Shown: positions 37,730 to 50,023, counted from the stretch's first letter. The stretch: 64,000 nucleotides of DNA from Neonectria sp. B-13 (GCA_002682825.1 NOKP01000003.1:3100001-3164000), one strand, 5' to 3'. Program-made: numbers and translations. The notes: generated by a model not told the origin, from the letters alone.

Positions 37730-39104
37730 TTGGGTCCGGTTGGATTGGCGATCCAGGTCCTCCTCTTAGGCGTCTCGTCACAAGCAGTCCCGACACAGTA
37801 GTTTCTAAGTGTTCCCAATCTGGCCCGAAGAGACGAGTCGCATTCCAACAAAAGTCCAGTGCTCCCCATGCGCTGGGGATTGAGGCTGGCGGGTTCGGCG
37901 AATGAATCCTGGGTCAATCGTATGCGGCACGCTGTGTAGTTATGGCGGATCGGGCGTCGGGAATCGAGCGTGGTACGGGTTCGGGTTCGGGTTCGATATC
38001 TAGTTCGGTTCGTGATGTTCGTCGTTGAAACGCAGCTCAGGACGTAGAGCAATCGGCAAGAGGGCGAGAGGGCGAGCGGCGCAGCGATAGCAGCAACGTT
38101 GGTGGAATTGGCCTGGAGAGACTGGTGGGTGAAGTTCAAAGAAGCAAAAGAACTGTCGCAAGTGAAGTGTCGGCGCGGGTATGTGTGGGCGCGGGCTTGA
38201 ATGCGGACCCCTGTGGAGACGGCGACAGACTATGGGGTACGTCAGTGGTGGTGGTGAGACGAGCGAATGGAGCCCGCGGTGGGAAGGTGACTGGTGGCTC
38301 GGCGAGAGAGAAATAAAGCGGCAAAGTGGTTAAAGAACGCATGTGGCCAATAGGCCCCGGAGGGGAATCCGTACCTTGAGACTACTTATGAGAGGGAAAA
38401 GTGGGAGGAGCCGGACGGAGTTGAGACTTGAGAGTCGACGGCGCGCAACGTGGAGAAGACGAAGATATCGTATGCGGCGAGGGATGAAGTCGCTAAGGCG
38501 CCAAGCGAGGAATATTTGGCCGATGGGGCGTTTGAGCCGACCAGATAGGGCGAGGCCGGGGCAAGGCCGGGGCGAAACAAGGGAGAAGATCCCTGACCCG
38601 GGGGTGGACTGGCAGACTGGAGAGGATCAGAGCAAGCGGCCGGGGTGGGGGACCATGGCGAGGTAAAACTCGAGGGCTGTCGTTGGTGGAAGCGAGCCGG
38701 AGCCAGGCGGGAGGCGTGGGCGGCGTGGGTGTGGAATTGTTCCACCACAGGCGCTCTACGTTGGACGTGAGCGATGCAGACGAGACGAGAAGCAAAGACG
38801 AGCAGCAACAAGAGACCCGATCTGGCGGCGACAAGTTGAAGTGAACAAGCTTGGGTGGTTGGCAGGGCCTTTTTGTTCTGTATCGCGGTGGGGGGGGTTG
38901 TCCTATGATGCGAGATGTGGGATGTGACGGTGCGTGGCTGTCCGGTGCGGCGATGGAATTAGTATATTCGTGAACTTGAACTTGACGATGGTACAGAGCA
39001 GCGGTGACAGGTTTGAATAGGAACTTATGCCTCAGCGAAAACCAGGATAAAGGAAGGATGATGGGGGGAGAAAAAGGAAAGGTTGAAGAAGTTGGAGGCC
39101 TTGG

Positions 39105-39142
39105 TGTTGGAGTGAATGTTGGAGTGAATGTTGGAGTGCTGG
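39105..39142. repeat. 12-bp tandem repeat
   Basis: About three copies of a GTTGGAGTGAAT-type unit with minor changes. No known function. Confidence 0.7.
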
Positions 39143-41020
39143 AGACGGTTGGGAAGGAACTACGAAGTACCTATCCTTCTATCCTTCCTAGGTACCTTCA
39201 ATGCCTAAAGTCTACGGTCCAAAGACTGGCAGATACTTACTTTGTGCCTGTCGTCAGATGAAGGAAGTACCGAGCTTTCACATCACCTGCCCATGCACTT
39301 ACTGACTACCTATTCGCAGACTTCTCAGCTATGCACGGGGGACGTGGGGGCAGGACGGGAGCAATTGTGACGGGGACCGAGGCAAGGAGGAGGATGAGTA
39401 GGAAGGCAAGATGAAATGGAACATGGGGCAGACAGGGAGACGGACACCAGACAGGCAATAGACGGGGACCGGGCGGGTTTGGAATTGGATTTGGGGATGG
39501 AGCGGCATCGTCAATGGTCCCTGAATAGCCGCGATTCCGCGAACCACCTAATAAACGGACGACGGCTGAAAGAACCCGCAAGGGACTCTGGCTGCTAATC
39601 CAAGTTGCTCCGTCCTTGGGCCTACCCATTCATGCGTACCCCCATCCTGGTCTCGCACGGAGAGCTTGCCGTGACCCAAGACCGATTACTTGGTGCAACG
39701 ACGGCCGTGTAAGTAAGATAGTAAGGGAGGCAATCTATCTACTATTGCTTTTAGCTCTTGGAACTGGAACAAACAGCGGCCGATCCCCGTACCGATCAAG
39801 CAAGAGCCGGAGCCCTTACGTAGCAGCACTGTGTAGGACGAGGCAGGTATAGACAGGGGAATATTGCCCGAGAGAGGGCCCATTTGGCCGCACAGACTGC
39901 GAGTGTGTCTTGTCTTTTTGGCTCTTGGACTCCTCTGAAGGCGACATCCATGCCCTCGAAAGTCGAAACGGGGGGGGATGGGACGGGTGATGGAGGACGG
40001 ATGGCAGCGCGGCAGGGTACAAGTGGAGAGAGGAAGGGCGCCACTTGGGGGTGGGGACGAAAAAGCGCAACCACCAAAGATGGCGCTGGAGCGTCAATTC
40101 TCCAGGCGTCGTGATAGCTGGACTTTGGGGGTCGTCGATTCTCCACCAATCCGCATCGGCGCCGTCCCCGCAAATGCTGTTAATGCTTCACTATGGAACC
40201 CCGGCCGCGAACCCTTGGTGGGGGGGGGGGGAAAGTCACAATGGAACTGTTTCGACCAGGCTCCTGCTTTTTTTTCTTCTTGCCCGCCCCCGGTCTTTGT
40301 TTCATGGCCATGCGACCGGCGGAGAGAGGGACAGATGGAGACAGAGACAGAGAATTAAGATTCCACGATGCAGAATGTTGACGTTGATGACGACGTACAT
40401 AGTACTCCGTACTCTTTACTCCGTACGTAGGCGTCGTCACGGCCAGGGCAAGGGAGATAGGGAGGTGGAGAGGGTGAGGGGAAATTCGGTCCAGGTCAAG
40501 ATGGCGTGACTTGTTCTGTTCTGTCGCTCTCAAGATGTCAAGATGTGCAGTCTGTTCTGAATAGGTGCGGTAGTCTACTTCGCACAGTCTGTATTGAGCC
40601 CAGCCCCCCTCTGAGCTGCCTCCCCTCGTCTCCCACTTCGTCTCGTCTGTCTCGACCGTCTCGTCCGTCTGGTTTCGTCTTCGTCTAACTGAGACCCCTT
40701 CTCCAAGAGGAACCGCCGGTCCAACGACCGAAATCACACCAACGCAACTCGGCCAAGGCCGTCCGGTGGGCCAAGCGTCCATGAGAGGGCCAAGCGTCAA
40801 CGGTTCCACGAGGCTGTGCTCGTTTTGCTTTATTCTTTTGGGTAATTCCTCCTAATTACTCCTCCATTGACGTCTGCTCCCAAGGGTTCGGTTCATCCCA
40901 GGAGACCCATCTCATTATCAGGATCGAGTTCATCCTACGTATCATCCTCATGAGACATACTTACATAGTACCACGTAGCAGAAACTAGCTAAGCCACCGC
41001 CCAATGTTTCAATATTCCAA

Positions 41021-41115
41021 GGTTCCAAGCTCCAGGCTGCAAGCTCCAAGCTCCAAGCTCCAAGCTCCAAGCTCCCACCAAACTCCAAAGCTCCAAAGCT
41101 CCAAAGAAAGCTCCC
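41021..41115. repeat. AAGCTCC heptamer minisatellite
   Basis: At least eight perfect or near-perfect AAGCTCC units in a row, with a few interrupted by an extra A (CAAAGCTC). The array is pyrimidine/purine-asymmetric and probably variable in length. Confidence 0.8.
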
Positions 41116-42427
41116 CTCTCTTCCTTCACTTACGGACATCAGACCAATCCAACTTGCCCGAGCCCACGCTCAACGGTGTGGATACTACGTAGCAGCCCTC
41201 ATCTGCCAAATCCTCATGACAACCTCGTGATATGCACCAACCCAAGCACTTCGCACACAATGCCTGTTGATCCCGCCACCCAACCCTCGCTCATCATGCA
41301 ACGCATTCCCCAAATTCCAGCCGCACAGGGGAAAAAGAAGGACCCATCCATGGCACGCACGTTGCCGGGCCCTGTGATGGCGGCCTTACCGAACTCCGGA
41401 TGCCTGGCCAACAACAACACCCTGGAGCCTTTTGACGCAAAGAGCCATTGTATCGCAATACAGTTCCACGCTTGCAGTTTGTGTCTCGATTTTCTCGGCT
41501 GCCCGGTTCGGCCATGGCCCGATTTGAACGCGGGGACCGGGCCTGTCGCTTGGTCAGTGCATCGATATAATTCCTCTATCCAAATGGAGACGACTGTTAT
41601 TTCATTACGTCCGCACAATGAGAGCGCATCCTACGTTGTACCGCCATGTAGCTCTCTCGTGAATCCCTGCTCGCTTGGAGGTGCGCCTCGCATAACTTGC
41701 ATCTCGCGTACCTCTCGCGTAAGGCCATCCGGCTGGGCCAGTGTGTAAATTAATCTCCAATTTTCGGGACACCTTAATGTTGGCCCCCCAAGGGCGCAGT
41801 TTACGAAAAGTAAAAGTTGAGGCCAGTCCGTTCCTATGCTCGTCGTCCGTTGATGGGCCGGCCGTGGCTCCGGCGTCTCGGGCCCATGCTCCGCCCAAAA
41901 CCCCAAGCACCGCCGGCCACGAATATCTCCGGTTCTGACTGTCCTGTCCTGACCCACAAAGTCGACGAACCAACTATTTCCCACGAATGAGACGCCGCCT
42001 GTTTGGAGCCCCCCAGCATCCGGCGTCCCAGTCTTTGGGGACGGAACAATGTGAGGCTGATATTCCTCGGCGTATCATCGACAGTCTGGTATCGGTTTCT
42101 GGTGAGTCGGCTGTCCACTCCTCCTCATGCAATGCAGGTAGGTGAGAGAACAAAGGACCCCTGGAAATCCTCTAGCTATCTCGACGGTTACCAGGAGATG
42201 ACACAGAGAGTCAATAATTCAACGAATCAACAGCAGGCAAGGGTAGACAATACGAGTAAGTCCCACCACGATGAAGAGACGACATGACATTACAAGAGTA
42301 CCATAACATGTACACCATTTTCCCGTTCCCGTCTACCCAGAGGACAAGACAGGATTTTATCCGTCACACCCACAAGCAGGCCTTGCCGGGCGGAATACGA
42401 CGCTGCATGGCAAGCTTAGATTCGCGC

Positions 42428-42985
42428 TTATTTCTGAGACCACGTTCCGATCATGTTACCCTCCGTATCGATGAGCCGGGCAAAGAAGCCCATGCCCCCT
42501 CCGATCTCCGTCTTGGGGCTACAGAACCTGTTCAGTCTCTCTTTCTCTTCAAATTTTTTCATCACTCGGTTCAGGCGTGGAAAGCTTACATGGCAGTATT
42601 GCCCCCGAGCGCCTCGGTTTTCTTGAGCGTCTCAGCGCAGTCGACAACGCACAGGGTCGGCAGGACGGGCATCGGCGTCGGGTCTCCGGGGACATGGTTG
42701 ACGACCTGATACTTGGGTTCGACGTGCATGAAGGCGCCGTGGAGAGTCTTGCCCTTGGAGAAGAAGTGCATGCTCTTGACGCAGCCGCCTACCCCAGGGC
42801 GGGACTCGTCGGCGAACTCCCACCCAAAGAGCTCGGTGTAGAACTTCTTGGCACGGTCTACGTCGAGGACGGGCACCTCTAGCCAGCAGATCTGGCCAAG
42901 GGCTTCCTGTGGGAGCTGGTAAGAGGAGATGGTTCCTTCATGTGGGAGAGAACCGGAACAATACCTGAACGCGGGCTTCATCCAT
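42428..42985 (-). CDS. VOC-superfamily (glyoxalase/bleomycin-resistance fold) protein
   Basis: A small cytosolic protein of 145 residues from three minus-strand exons: 42965-42985, 42590-42906 and 42428-42527. The first exon encodes only seven residues (MDEARVQ) and joins GQICWLEVPV in frame. WLEVPVLDVDRAKKFYTELFGW is the usual first beta-alpha-beta unit of a VOC domain, and the second half ends in EGNMIGTW, a typical last strand. One full VOC domain fits this length. Such proteins include glyoxalase-like lyases, dioxygenases and resistance proteins, and I cannot assign a reaction. The context gives no help. A TATAAA box sits 154 bases upstream of the start. Confidence 0.83.
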
Positions 42986-43712
42986 GGCAGACGTCGTCAA
43001 TGGTTGAGAAGGGACTGCTTAACTTAGACTTTGGCAAGGCGACGATGAGGCTATCAGCCTGAAGGGACTCTTTGGGGTTGAGCTTCCAGATGTCTTTTGT
43101 CCTGCAAAGCATTACCCAGGAAGTCCTCAACCCCGCCCTTTATACTCGAAGCTTCACATTCACGGTCACGGTCACACCAAGCAACGGTTCAGCCTTCACG
43201 GCCGCCGTCGTTCGCCCGGCAAGCCTCATCACTTAACAACTCCGTCAGAGGCGCTGCTGCCTGACGATGGCTTGCCCTCAGGCCAATAGCTGGTCAGGCT
43301 AAAAGAAACGGTGAGGGGTTTGGCACATGACTTCGCGTCTGAGGCGCGCACGATGCTGCTCAGCTTTCTAGATGCAACACGCCAAGTCGCGCCACGGCGG
43401 CGACTAGTGATCGCCAGAAGGCCACCGCGCGCGGGGTTGAGACTCACCAACTGTCACCAAGATGCCAGCAGTTGCAGCCCTAGCCCGAAACAGAACTGCT
43501 ACAATGTGCGTTCATGAGAAATTTACAAGATTGTTTACCTTGATCGGAAATTGCCGGTCAAGTGGTGGTGTTGACATGGCTTACTACATCTCGTAGGGTG
43601 ACTTTGGGCTCAGACACTTAGACAACACCTCACAACGTCAAACAGGGGGCTCAGTCTCGCCAAATACTCCCCCAGATGAATTGGGCTGCTTTGACCAACG
43701 TTAACTTTCAAG
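42986..43712. other. Upstream region of the VOC gene
   Basis: About 730 bases. It contains the VOC gene promoter and no other convincing coding frame. A 73-codon minus-strand frame at 43229-43450 has no recognisable domain. Confidence 0.4.
43139..43144 (-). promoter_or_regulatory. TATA box of the VOC gene
   Basis: TATAAA read on the minus strand, 154 bases upstream of the VOC start codon. That distance leaves room for an ordinary leader. Motif match only. Confidence 0.35.
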
Positions 43713-44660
43713 TCACCATTCACGCCCGTTACTCTCTATGAATACGCTTTTAGTGTCCCGAAGCAGAATGTTTTGTTCGCCCTCGATGAATCTCGAGGTC
43801 GCATATTCGTACGCACGGATGACCTGTCCCATTGGCACCTTCAGCACTGAGACCGTTTTTCCCCGCATAATTATGTTGGTTCGTCTATCTATCCTACTAT
43901 CTATCCTATCTATACCTATCCATCTTATCCAGGTATCGTATCTTCCCTCGTTTCATCCTCGTCTACGAACCCCAGCGACGCCGTATCCCTCATAGATAGC
44001 CGCAACGAATATTACAATAGTCGTTCCAAGGGCCGCATATGCATTCTGTGGCTTACCAAACCGCACGACCTCAAGCGTCACTGTGTCCCCTGAGGACAGA
44101 AGTGTACAACACCGTAAAGGTTTGGGATAGGAAGCCGACACAATGGAACGCGACATTGGTCAAGTTCCGATCAGGGTCAACGTCAAATTGCCGCTTCGGG
44201 TTTCCGTCAACCAGGGTTCCCGAGATATTTTTGGCAGCCATGGCCTATCTCGCGACGAATCCATACATGTCTCGAGATGGACTTCTGACGGCCGCCAGGG
44301 CAGTGACAAAGCCGCTGTTTACAACACCCCAGGTTGGAAAGCCTGACCACTCGCCATTAGGGAGTGACCCCTGTGCCCAGAGTCCTTGTGGGCCGTAGAT
44401 TCTACCAGGTGTTTCAACTACGTTTGAAACATTGAAGGCAATGATATTGCAGCGATTGTACTGGCATGGCAGAACGCCAGTGCCCATGGAGCTGAGATCT
44501 TGGTAGATGGCAAGGTCACGCAGGATCGTTTTGAGGTCTAAAGTTGCGGGCCGTAAGGGTCCAAAGACATGTATGGTCTTAAGCCACGCGATGTCGGGGA
44601 ATGCAGGGGTGCGGTGCTGGTGGTGTATTTGATGAGTTCAGGGTCTTTGCCCTGCTTCAT
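43713..44660 (-). pseudogene. Decayed fungal membrane-protein gene
   Basis: Read on the minus strand, three coding-like pieces follow one another. Piece 1 (about 44605-44248) contains WLKTIHVFGPLRP, an NRCNIIAFNVSNVVETPGR stretch and a Trp/Gly-rich segment. It stops at TAG (44245-44247) and continues in the same frame as AMAAKNISGTLVDGNP. That piece ends at a frameshift near 44085-44100, after which LEVVRFGKPQNAY and a membrane helix (TTIVIFVAAIY) appear in another frame. A final piece (MGQVIRAYEYATSRF) ends at TGA, 43713-43715. Short introns cannot bridge the TAG and the frameshift neatly. An alternative is a real gene with a wrong model, or a sequencing error. The family is a lineage-restricted single-pass membrane protein to my eye, not one I can name. 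Confidence 0.45.
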
Positions 44661-45196
44661 CCAGACCTGGGCATGTAAGCAAGTATTGGGAGTCACCAGT
44701 GAACATCGCGACAGCTTGCTAATAGGCCATGACCCACGACAGAAAAAACCATAGCAGGTACCTAGACATGTATTGGTTTCTACTAAATATCAACTGCTTG
44801 GGAATGATAGAACACAATACCTCAAAGCTGGCTAGCTACACCTCATATTCTATCTCGTACGAAGTACTTAGGGTAGGTTCCGTGGTCTTAGTGGAGCTCT
44901 CAAGCTAACCCTGGAGCAGCTGTCAAGCTGCGGCCCCACACCCTGTTCCCCGCCCAATCAAACGCGCACAAAACGAACAAGTCCCCATCCGAAGGCGCGT
45001 CATACCACCTGCACCTGCACCTGCACCACCTGCCGTTTGCTTTCAGCGTGTCGCAAACTGACTTTCGTTGCGTCGCATTTTTACATCTTCCACGCCCAAC
45101 AACAATCATTCTCGAATCTGATCGTTGCAAGCTTCCCACAAGTCATCGTCATCTCCAATTGTTTCATTTACCCCCAATTCCCGACTCGGATTCATC
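44661..45196. other. Upstream region of the NASP gene
   Basis: Probably the promoter and leader of the histone chaperone gene. A CTGCAC-type hexamer repeat lies at about 45006-45032. No coding frame is supported. Confidence 0.4.
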
Positions 45197-46850
45197 ATGG
45201 CCGAACCGACTGAGCAATCCGCACCCGTCGACGAGGTCGCAAAGCTCGTTGTCGAGGAGACGGCCAAGCCCGTCGACGTCGAACAGGCCACCGAGTCTGC
45301 TGACAAGGACGACTCCGAGGCCACGCCAATTGTCCCCGGTGTTGTCGATGCCGCCGATAAAGCTATCGATACCGATGCCGTTGACGACGATATCAAGTCC
45401 AGAAAGGTCACCCTCGCGGACCTCTGCGCCAAGGGCACTACTCTCTATGCCCAGCGGAACTACGAGGAGGCCACCGAGATCTTCTCCCGTGCCAGCGTCC
45501 TGCAGGCCGAGATCAATGGCGAGACCGCGCCCGAGAATGCCGAGATCCTATTTCACTATGGTCGCAGCCTGTTCAGGGTTGGCCAGAGCAAGAGCGATGT
45601 CCTCGGTGGCCCGGCCGCTGCCGACAACAAGAAGAAGGCCAATGGCGACGCCAAGCCCAAGAAGCCCGCCGCTCAGGCTGTCGCTGAAAGGGTGACTGGG
45701 GGGGACGCGGAGAAAAAAGAAGAGGTATCCAAGAGCGAGACCGATGCCAAGAAGCCACTGTTCCAGTTTACCGGTGACGAGAACTTTGACGAGTCTGACG
45801 AGGACGAGGTAAGAGAGCATTGGAATATTTACCCCTGTGCTGAGAGATCCTAACATTGATTCCAGGGTGCTGAAGGCGAGGAAGACGAAGAGGAGGACGA
45901 TGACCTGGCTACCGCCTTCGAGATTCTCGACCTTGCTCGTGTGTGCTATCTGAAGATGCTCGAGCAGCTTGACCAGGACGAGCAGACCGACAAGGGCAAG
46001 GAGGTTTCTGAAGGCGATTCCGCCGCTGCTAAGCACATCAAGGAGCGTCTCGCAGACACCCACGATGCTCTTGCTGAGATCTCCCTCGAGAATGAGCGGT
46101 ACGCATATCTTACCCCTAGTTTGTATCTGGCTGATCTAAAGCTGACACTTTACTAGATATCCCAGTGCTATTGAAGATAGTCGCATCTCCCTCAAGTACA
46201 AGCTGGAGCTCTACCCAGAGGAGTCGGAGATCATTGCCGAGGCGCACTTTAAGCTTTCTCTAGCTCTTGAGTTCGCCTCCGTCACCACCCCCGGCGACGA
46301 CGACGCCAACACTAAGCGCGAGGAGATGGACCAGGGCCTTCGCGATGAGGCCGTCAAGGAGATGGAGCTTGCTATCAAGAGCTCCAACCTCAAGCTGCAG
46401 AATAAGGAGGTCGAGCTCGCTACTATGGCGTCCCCTGAGGATAACGAGCTTGCTCGCAAGTCTATTACCGAGATGAAGGAGGTCATCGGTGATATGGAGC
46501 AGCGTGTATGTCTTTTTTCCCTTTGAAACTTACCCACCCCTTTCGTATTCGTCTTGCTAATTATCTTATAGCTCGTTGACCTGCGCAACGACCCCATCGA
46601 CACTAAGGGTCTCTTGGGAGCGGATGCAAACCCCCTGGGAGGCATCTTTGGCGCCGCCATCGGCCAGTCTGCTTCCGAGACCAAGGCCCTTGTCGAAGAG
46701 GCGAAGAAGACTGCTACCGATGTGACCGGCCTCGTCCGCAAGAAGAACAAGGATGCTGCTCCTGTTTCAGAGTCGGAAGCCAACGGCAAGCGCAAAGCGG
46801 AGGACCCCACCGAGGACTCATCGGCCAAGAAGACCAAGGTCGAGGCGTGA
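45197..46850 (+). CDS. NASP-family (Sim3/Hif1-like) histone chaperone
   Basis: A SHNi-TPR histone chaperone of 490 residues from exons 45197-45808, 45866-46098, 46157-46505 and 46572-46850. The first repeat unit covers KGTTLYAQRNYEEATEIFSRA (about 78-98). An acidic block of Asp/Glu (about 190-215) interrupts the second TPR, as in this family. The interrupted TPR resumes with FEILDLARVCYLKML and the last with AEAHFKLSLALE. A basic KRK patch near the C-terminus is a likely nuclear signal. Family role: binding H3-H4 (or CENP-A in fission yeast Sim3) for chromatin assembly. It converges on the Mpp10 gene with a 475-base gap. Every splice junction preserves frame and the family hallmark. Confidence 0.9.
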
Positions 46851-47325
46851 GATCAAGCAGCCAGAACAAACCGAAAAAAGAAAGAAACTCAATGCGATAA
46901 GGCGTGGAGACGATGGATGGCGAGTTGAATCTTTTGCTGGAACTGCGGAGTTGGGAGTCTTGAAAGACGATTAAAGGGATGGAATGGAATGGGATTGCGA
47001 TTGGCTGACGTGCTCGGGCGACGCTGTATCTTGTCGGGGAAAAGGGGATCTAGCATCATGGATAATGGAAACGTGTTTTTGAGTATTGTACGATAATGAA
47101 TATTTTCCTGCTCTCGGCAACTGAGATTTCTGCACGACGTCGAACCCCCTCCCCTTAACATGAATCCAAGCCTTGAAAAATTCATAACGACGACGCCGCA
47201 CAAGGGGAAGTTGAAAGACGATGTAAGTCGCATGAAGAAACATATGTACCAGAAGGCGAATAAAAGACTCTTTCTTTCTATTATGAAAACGCTCGCAAAC
47301 GCCCCACCCCCCTTTTCTTGTCCAT
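46851..47325. other. Convergent 3' region of NASP and Mpp10 genes
   Basis: About 475 bases between two converging stop codons, containing both 3' UTRs and nothing else I can identify. Confidence 0.5.
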
Positions 47326-49512
47326 CTACAGCTTGAAGTTCCCGCTCGACACGGCCTTGGGCGCCTTGGCCTTCTTGCCGTCGACGTCGGTGATCTCGCC
47401 CTTGCGGTTGATGACCTTGACGCCGCCCTTCTTGAGCTCGGCGATGGTGTCGCGCTTCATCTGGGCGCGGCGGCTGACGACCTTGTTGCCGTCCACGCCG
47501 CCGGCCTTGCGCACGCGCTCCTTCTCGCGGCGGCGGCGCGCGGCCTTGTCCTCGCGCGTCATCTCCTGGCGCGCCACGGGCAGGCCGGCCTTGGTGACGA
47601 CCTCGCCCTTGGCGGCCGTGTCGGCACCGGCCTTGTAGACCTCTTGGGGTGCCATGCGGCTGCTCTCGCCGGCGACGCCCTGGGCCGTCGTGGGCTGGGC
47701 GTCCTCCATGGCGACGGTGGCGACGTCGGCGACGACGGAGAGGGTCGGTGCCGCGGGCTTGGGCTTGTAATGCCAGCTGCTGAGGGAGTCGAGGCGCGTG
47801 CTGACGTCCTTCCACATGGCCTCGACTTCCTTCTCCTCCTTCTGCAGCTTCTCGTCCGACTGGCTGACGTAGTTATCCGGGTCGGCGTTCTTGACGTGGT
47901 CCTCCTCGTAGAGTTCGGCCAGGCCCTTGGTGGCCTTGCTGTCATCGAGCTCCACCAATCCACGGCGGGTGCCGGCGGGCACGCCCTCCGTGTCGGGTCG
48001 CCGACGGATGACCTCGTCGAATTCTTGGGCGAGGATGCGTCGCTTGATGAGCTCCTCGATGCCCTCGGTGATCTCAGGGGTGATGACCGGCACGGGCTTG
48101 CCGACATGCTCGAAATCCAGGTCCTCTTCCAGGAGCGAGTTGACGGGTCGATCTATCGCGGTGGCCTCACCGGACATTGCCCAATCCCGCTTGGCAACCG
48201 ACGCGGCCTCAAGCTTGCGGATCTCCTCGGCGAGTTTGGCCTGTCGGCGCTCGTGGGCGGAGCGGCGCGACTTGGGGTCTCCCGCAGACACATCCGACAA
48301 GGCATCATCCGAGTCCTCTTGTTCTGACTCGTCATCGAAGAGATCTCTGCGGACGTCGTCGATTGCCCTCTTGACGTCGGCCTCATCCGGCTGTTTCGGC
48401 TGGAAACGGACCGACTTTTTGGGACCCTTACCGTTGTACTTCTTGGGGGGTGGTGCGAAGAAATCCTTGTAGTATACCTCGTTGGCGTTGGAGTCTACGC
48501 CTTCGTCGTCCAGGTCGTCGTTCATGGCCTCATCCTCGCTATCGCCTTCTGGCGCATCGAGAGCCATATCCCCAAACGTAGGTCCAGCCTCGTCGTCTTC
48601 GTCATCCTCTGCATCTGATGGCGGCTCCGCATCTGCAGATTTTTTCGACGTCTTGGGCTTTTCCTTTGAAGAGGCCATGGGATCAACATCCCAATTAACC
48701 TCTTCATCGTCACTGCCGGCTTGGTCGGTGTTGGGGTCTCCCCTTGCGTCCTGGTCTTCGAACCATTGTGTTTGTTTGTTGAAGTCGTCAAGAGAGAAAA
48801 AGCCGTCGTTGAGACCATCCGGATCCTCGGTGTACTCATCGGCAGGCCCATCAGCATCAACATCGTCTTCCTCATCCTGCTCCTCCACGGCCGCCTCATC
48901 ATCCTCCCAGTCCTCCTCTACACCATTCTCGAGTTCCTCCCCTGATATTTGATCCCCAGCATCTTCATCCTCCTCGTCGGCCTCGTCTGATGCACTCTCA
49001 TCGTCCTCATCCTCTGATCCCATCTCGTAGCCGTCATCTCCAAACTCGAGCATCTTGGAGTCAGGTGCGTCGACGCTATTCACCACGACCTCGTCACGCT
49101 CCTTCAGCTCGGACAGAGCCTCCTCCGAATACTTCAGGACGCCACCGATGATCCTTTTGGCCTGCTGCCACACCTGGCCCGTCTCAAATCCATCGACGTA
49201 AACCTTGCGCATCTTCAGGACATCATCCGAGACGCCAGTAGCCCTCTTCCGCTTCCGGTTCTCCTTCAGCCTCTCCTGTTGCTCGTCTCCGACCTGGGAC
49301 GCAAAGCCCTCCAGCATGCTCTTGACGAGGTTGAGAGAGTCCGTGGGGATCGCGGCGGTGGGCTGGAGGAAGGTGTGGCGGTTGCCCTCACGGAGGCTTT
49401 CGAGCAGGGCCTGGACATGGCCGTTGGCCAGGGAGTCCGAGGATGCCATGATGGGCGCAGCGGTCAGCGTGTGCGACGTCGAGGTGAGCGAGGGCGATGT
49501 CTCGAGGGCCAT
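47326..49512 (-). CDS. MPP10: U3 snoRNP protein Mpp10
   Basis: A nucleolar component of the U3 snoRNP/SSU processome needed for 18S rRNA maturation. Single exon, 728 residues. The middle (about 180-330) is very acidic, as in all Mpp10 proteins. Next come YYKDFFAPPPKKY, a KKSVRF segment and a long conserved C-terminal region, with SSWHYKPKPAAPTLSVV and the basic EDKAARRRREKERVRK stretch near the end. The start at 49512 gives MALETSPS; an alternative internal ATG at 49450 gives MASSDS and would shorten the protein by 21 residues. It lies tail to tail with the NASP gene and tandem with the next two minus-strand genes. Confidence 0.9.
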   Translation of the reverse strand: MALETSPSLTSTSHTLTAAPIMASSDSLANGHVQALLESLREGNRHTFLQPTAAIPTDSLNLVKSMLEGFASQVGDEQQERLKENRKRKRATGVSDDVLKMRKVYVDGFETGQVWQQAKRIIGGVLKYSEEALSELKERDEVVVNSVDAPDSKMLEFGDDGYEMGSEDEDDESASDEADEEDEDAGDQISGEELENGVEEDWEDDEAAVEEQDEEDDVDADGPADEYTEDPDGLNDGFFSLDDFNKQTQWFEDQDARGDPNTDQAGSDDEEVNWDVDPMASSKEKPKTSKKSADAEPPSDAEDDEDDEAGPTFGDMALDAPEGDSEDEAMNDDLDDEGVDSNANEVYYKDFFAPPPKKYNGKGPKKSVRFQPKQPDEADVKRAIDDVRRDLFDDESEQEDSDDALSDVSAGDPKSRRSAHERRQAKLAEEIRKLEAASVAKRDWAMSGEATAIDRPVNSLLEEDLDFEHVGKPVPVITPEITEGIEELIKRRILAQEFDEVIRRRPDTEGVPAGTRRGLVELDDSKATKGLAELYEEDHVKNADPDNYVSQSDEKLQKEEKEVEAMWKDVSTRLDSLSSWHYKPKPAAPTLSVVADVATVAMEDAQPTTAQGVAGESSRMAPQEVYKAGADTAAKGEVVTKAGLPVARQEMTREDKAARRRREKERVRKAGGVDGNKVVSRRAQMKRDTIAELKKGGVKVINRKGEITDVDGKKAKAPKAVSSGNFKL

Positions 49513-50023
49513 GCTCTGCTCTGCTGTCGGGCAAGCCGTGTCGTGTGTCGCTGAAATTTGCAGCTTGAAGGTAGTAGAGCAGCTGGAAGCCGAGAAAGTC
49601 GACGCCGCTGCGCGATGCCGTGCGATGGGGAAAAATTTTGGGCATGGGCGGCCAGGCCCCGCAGTGAGGGTGCAAAGCTCGCTCCATGATTGGTCAGTCA
49701 AATTCTAGGTGGCCGCGATAAGCAGTCAGGGCCCGATAAGGAGAACATCTAGATAGTCGCGGCTTCAAAATGTATTCTACCCATCAAACAGTGCCAAACT
49801 CATGGCTCTGGGTCGTTCTTGGCGACCGAGAATCAATCCTCAGGCGGTTTCAGTCCTTTAGAGACCATGGATTGTGGCTCCACATGGGATCGCCTCCTGA
49901 ACAACCGAGTATACTCCGATTCTAATCCCACAATAAGTGTAGGCGCAGTCCCAACTCCAGGGCGATTCACCGTCTACGTACTATCCAAAGATAAAGATAT
50001 CCACAGCGCGATACCAGGCGACC
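49513..50023. other. Intergenic, upstream of Mpp10
   Basis: About 510 bases between the Mpp10 start and the RNF10-like stop. The first part should be the Mpp10 promoter. No gene is visible. Confidence 0.4.

Larger units (their letters stand above)
37730..42427. other. Gene-poor region with tandem repeats
   Basis: 4.7 kb with no supported gene. It holds short TTCGGG repeats (about 37974-37995), a 12-mer repeat (39105-39142), a run of 12 G (40220-40231) and a heptamer minisatellite (41021-41115). Antisense frames in the first 400 bases are probably the 5' leader of the QutR-like gene. Confidence 0.4.

Noticed and set aside
37974..37995. TTCGGG repeats resembling telomere sequence
   Set aside because: Only a few copies, and the unit is not the fungal TTAGGG. 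It is an interior repeat.
47644..48327. Long plus-strand frame opposite Mpp10
   Set aside because: Antisense shadow of the acidic, Ala/Glu-rich coding strand.
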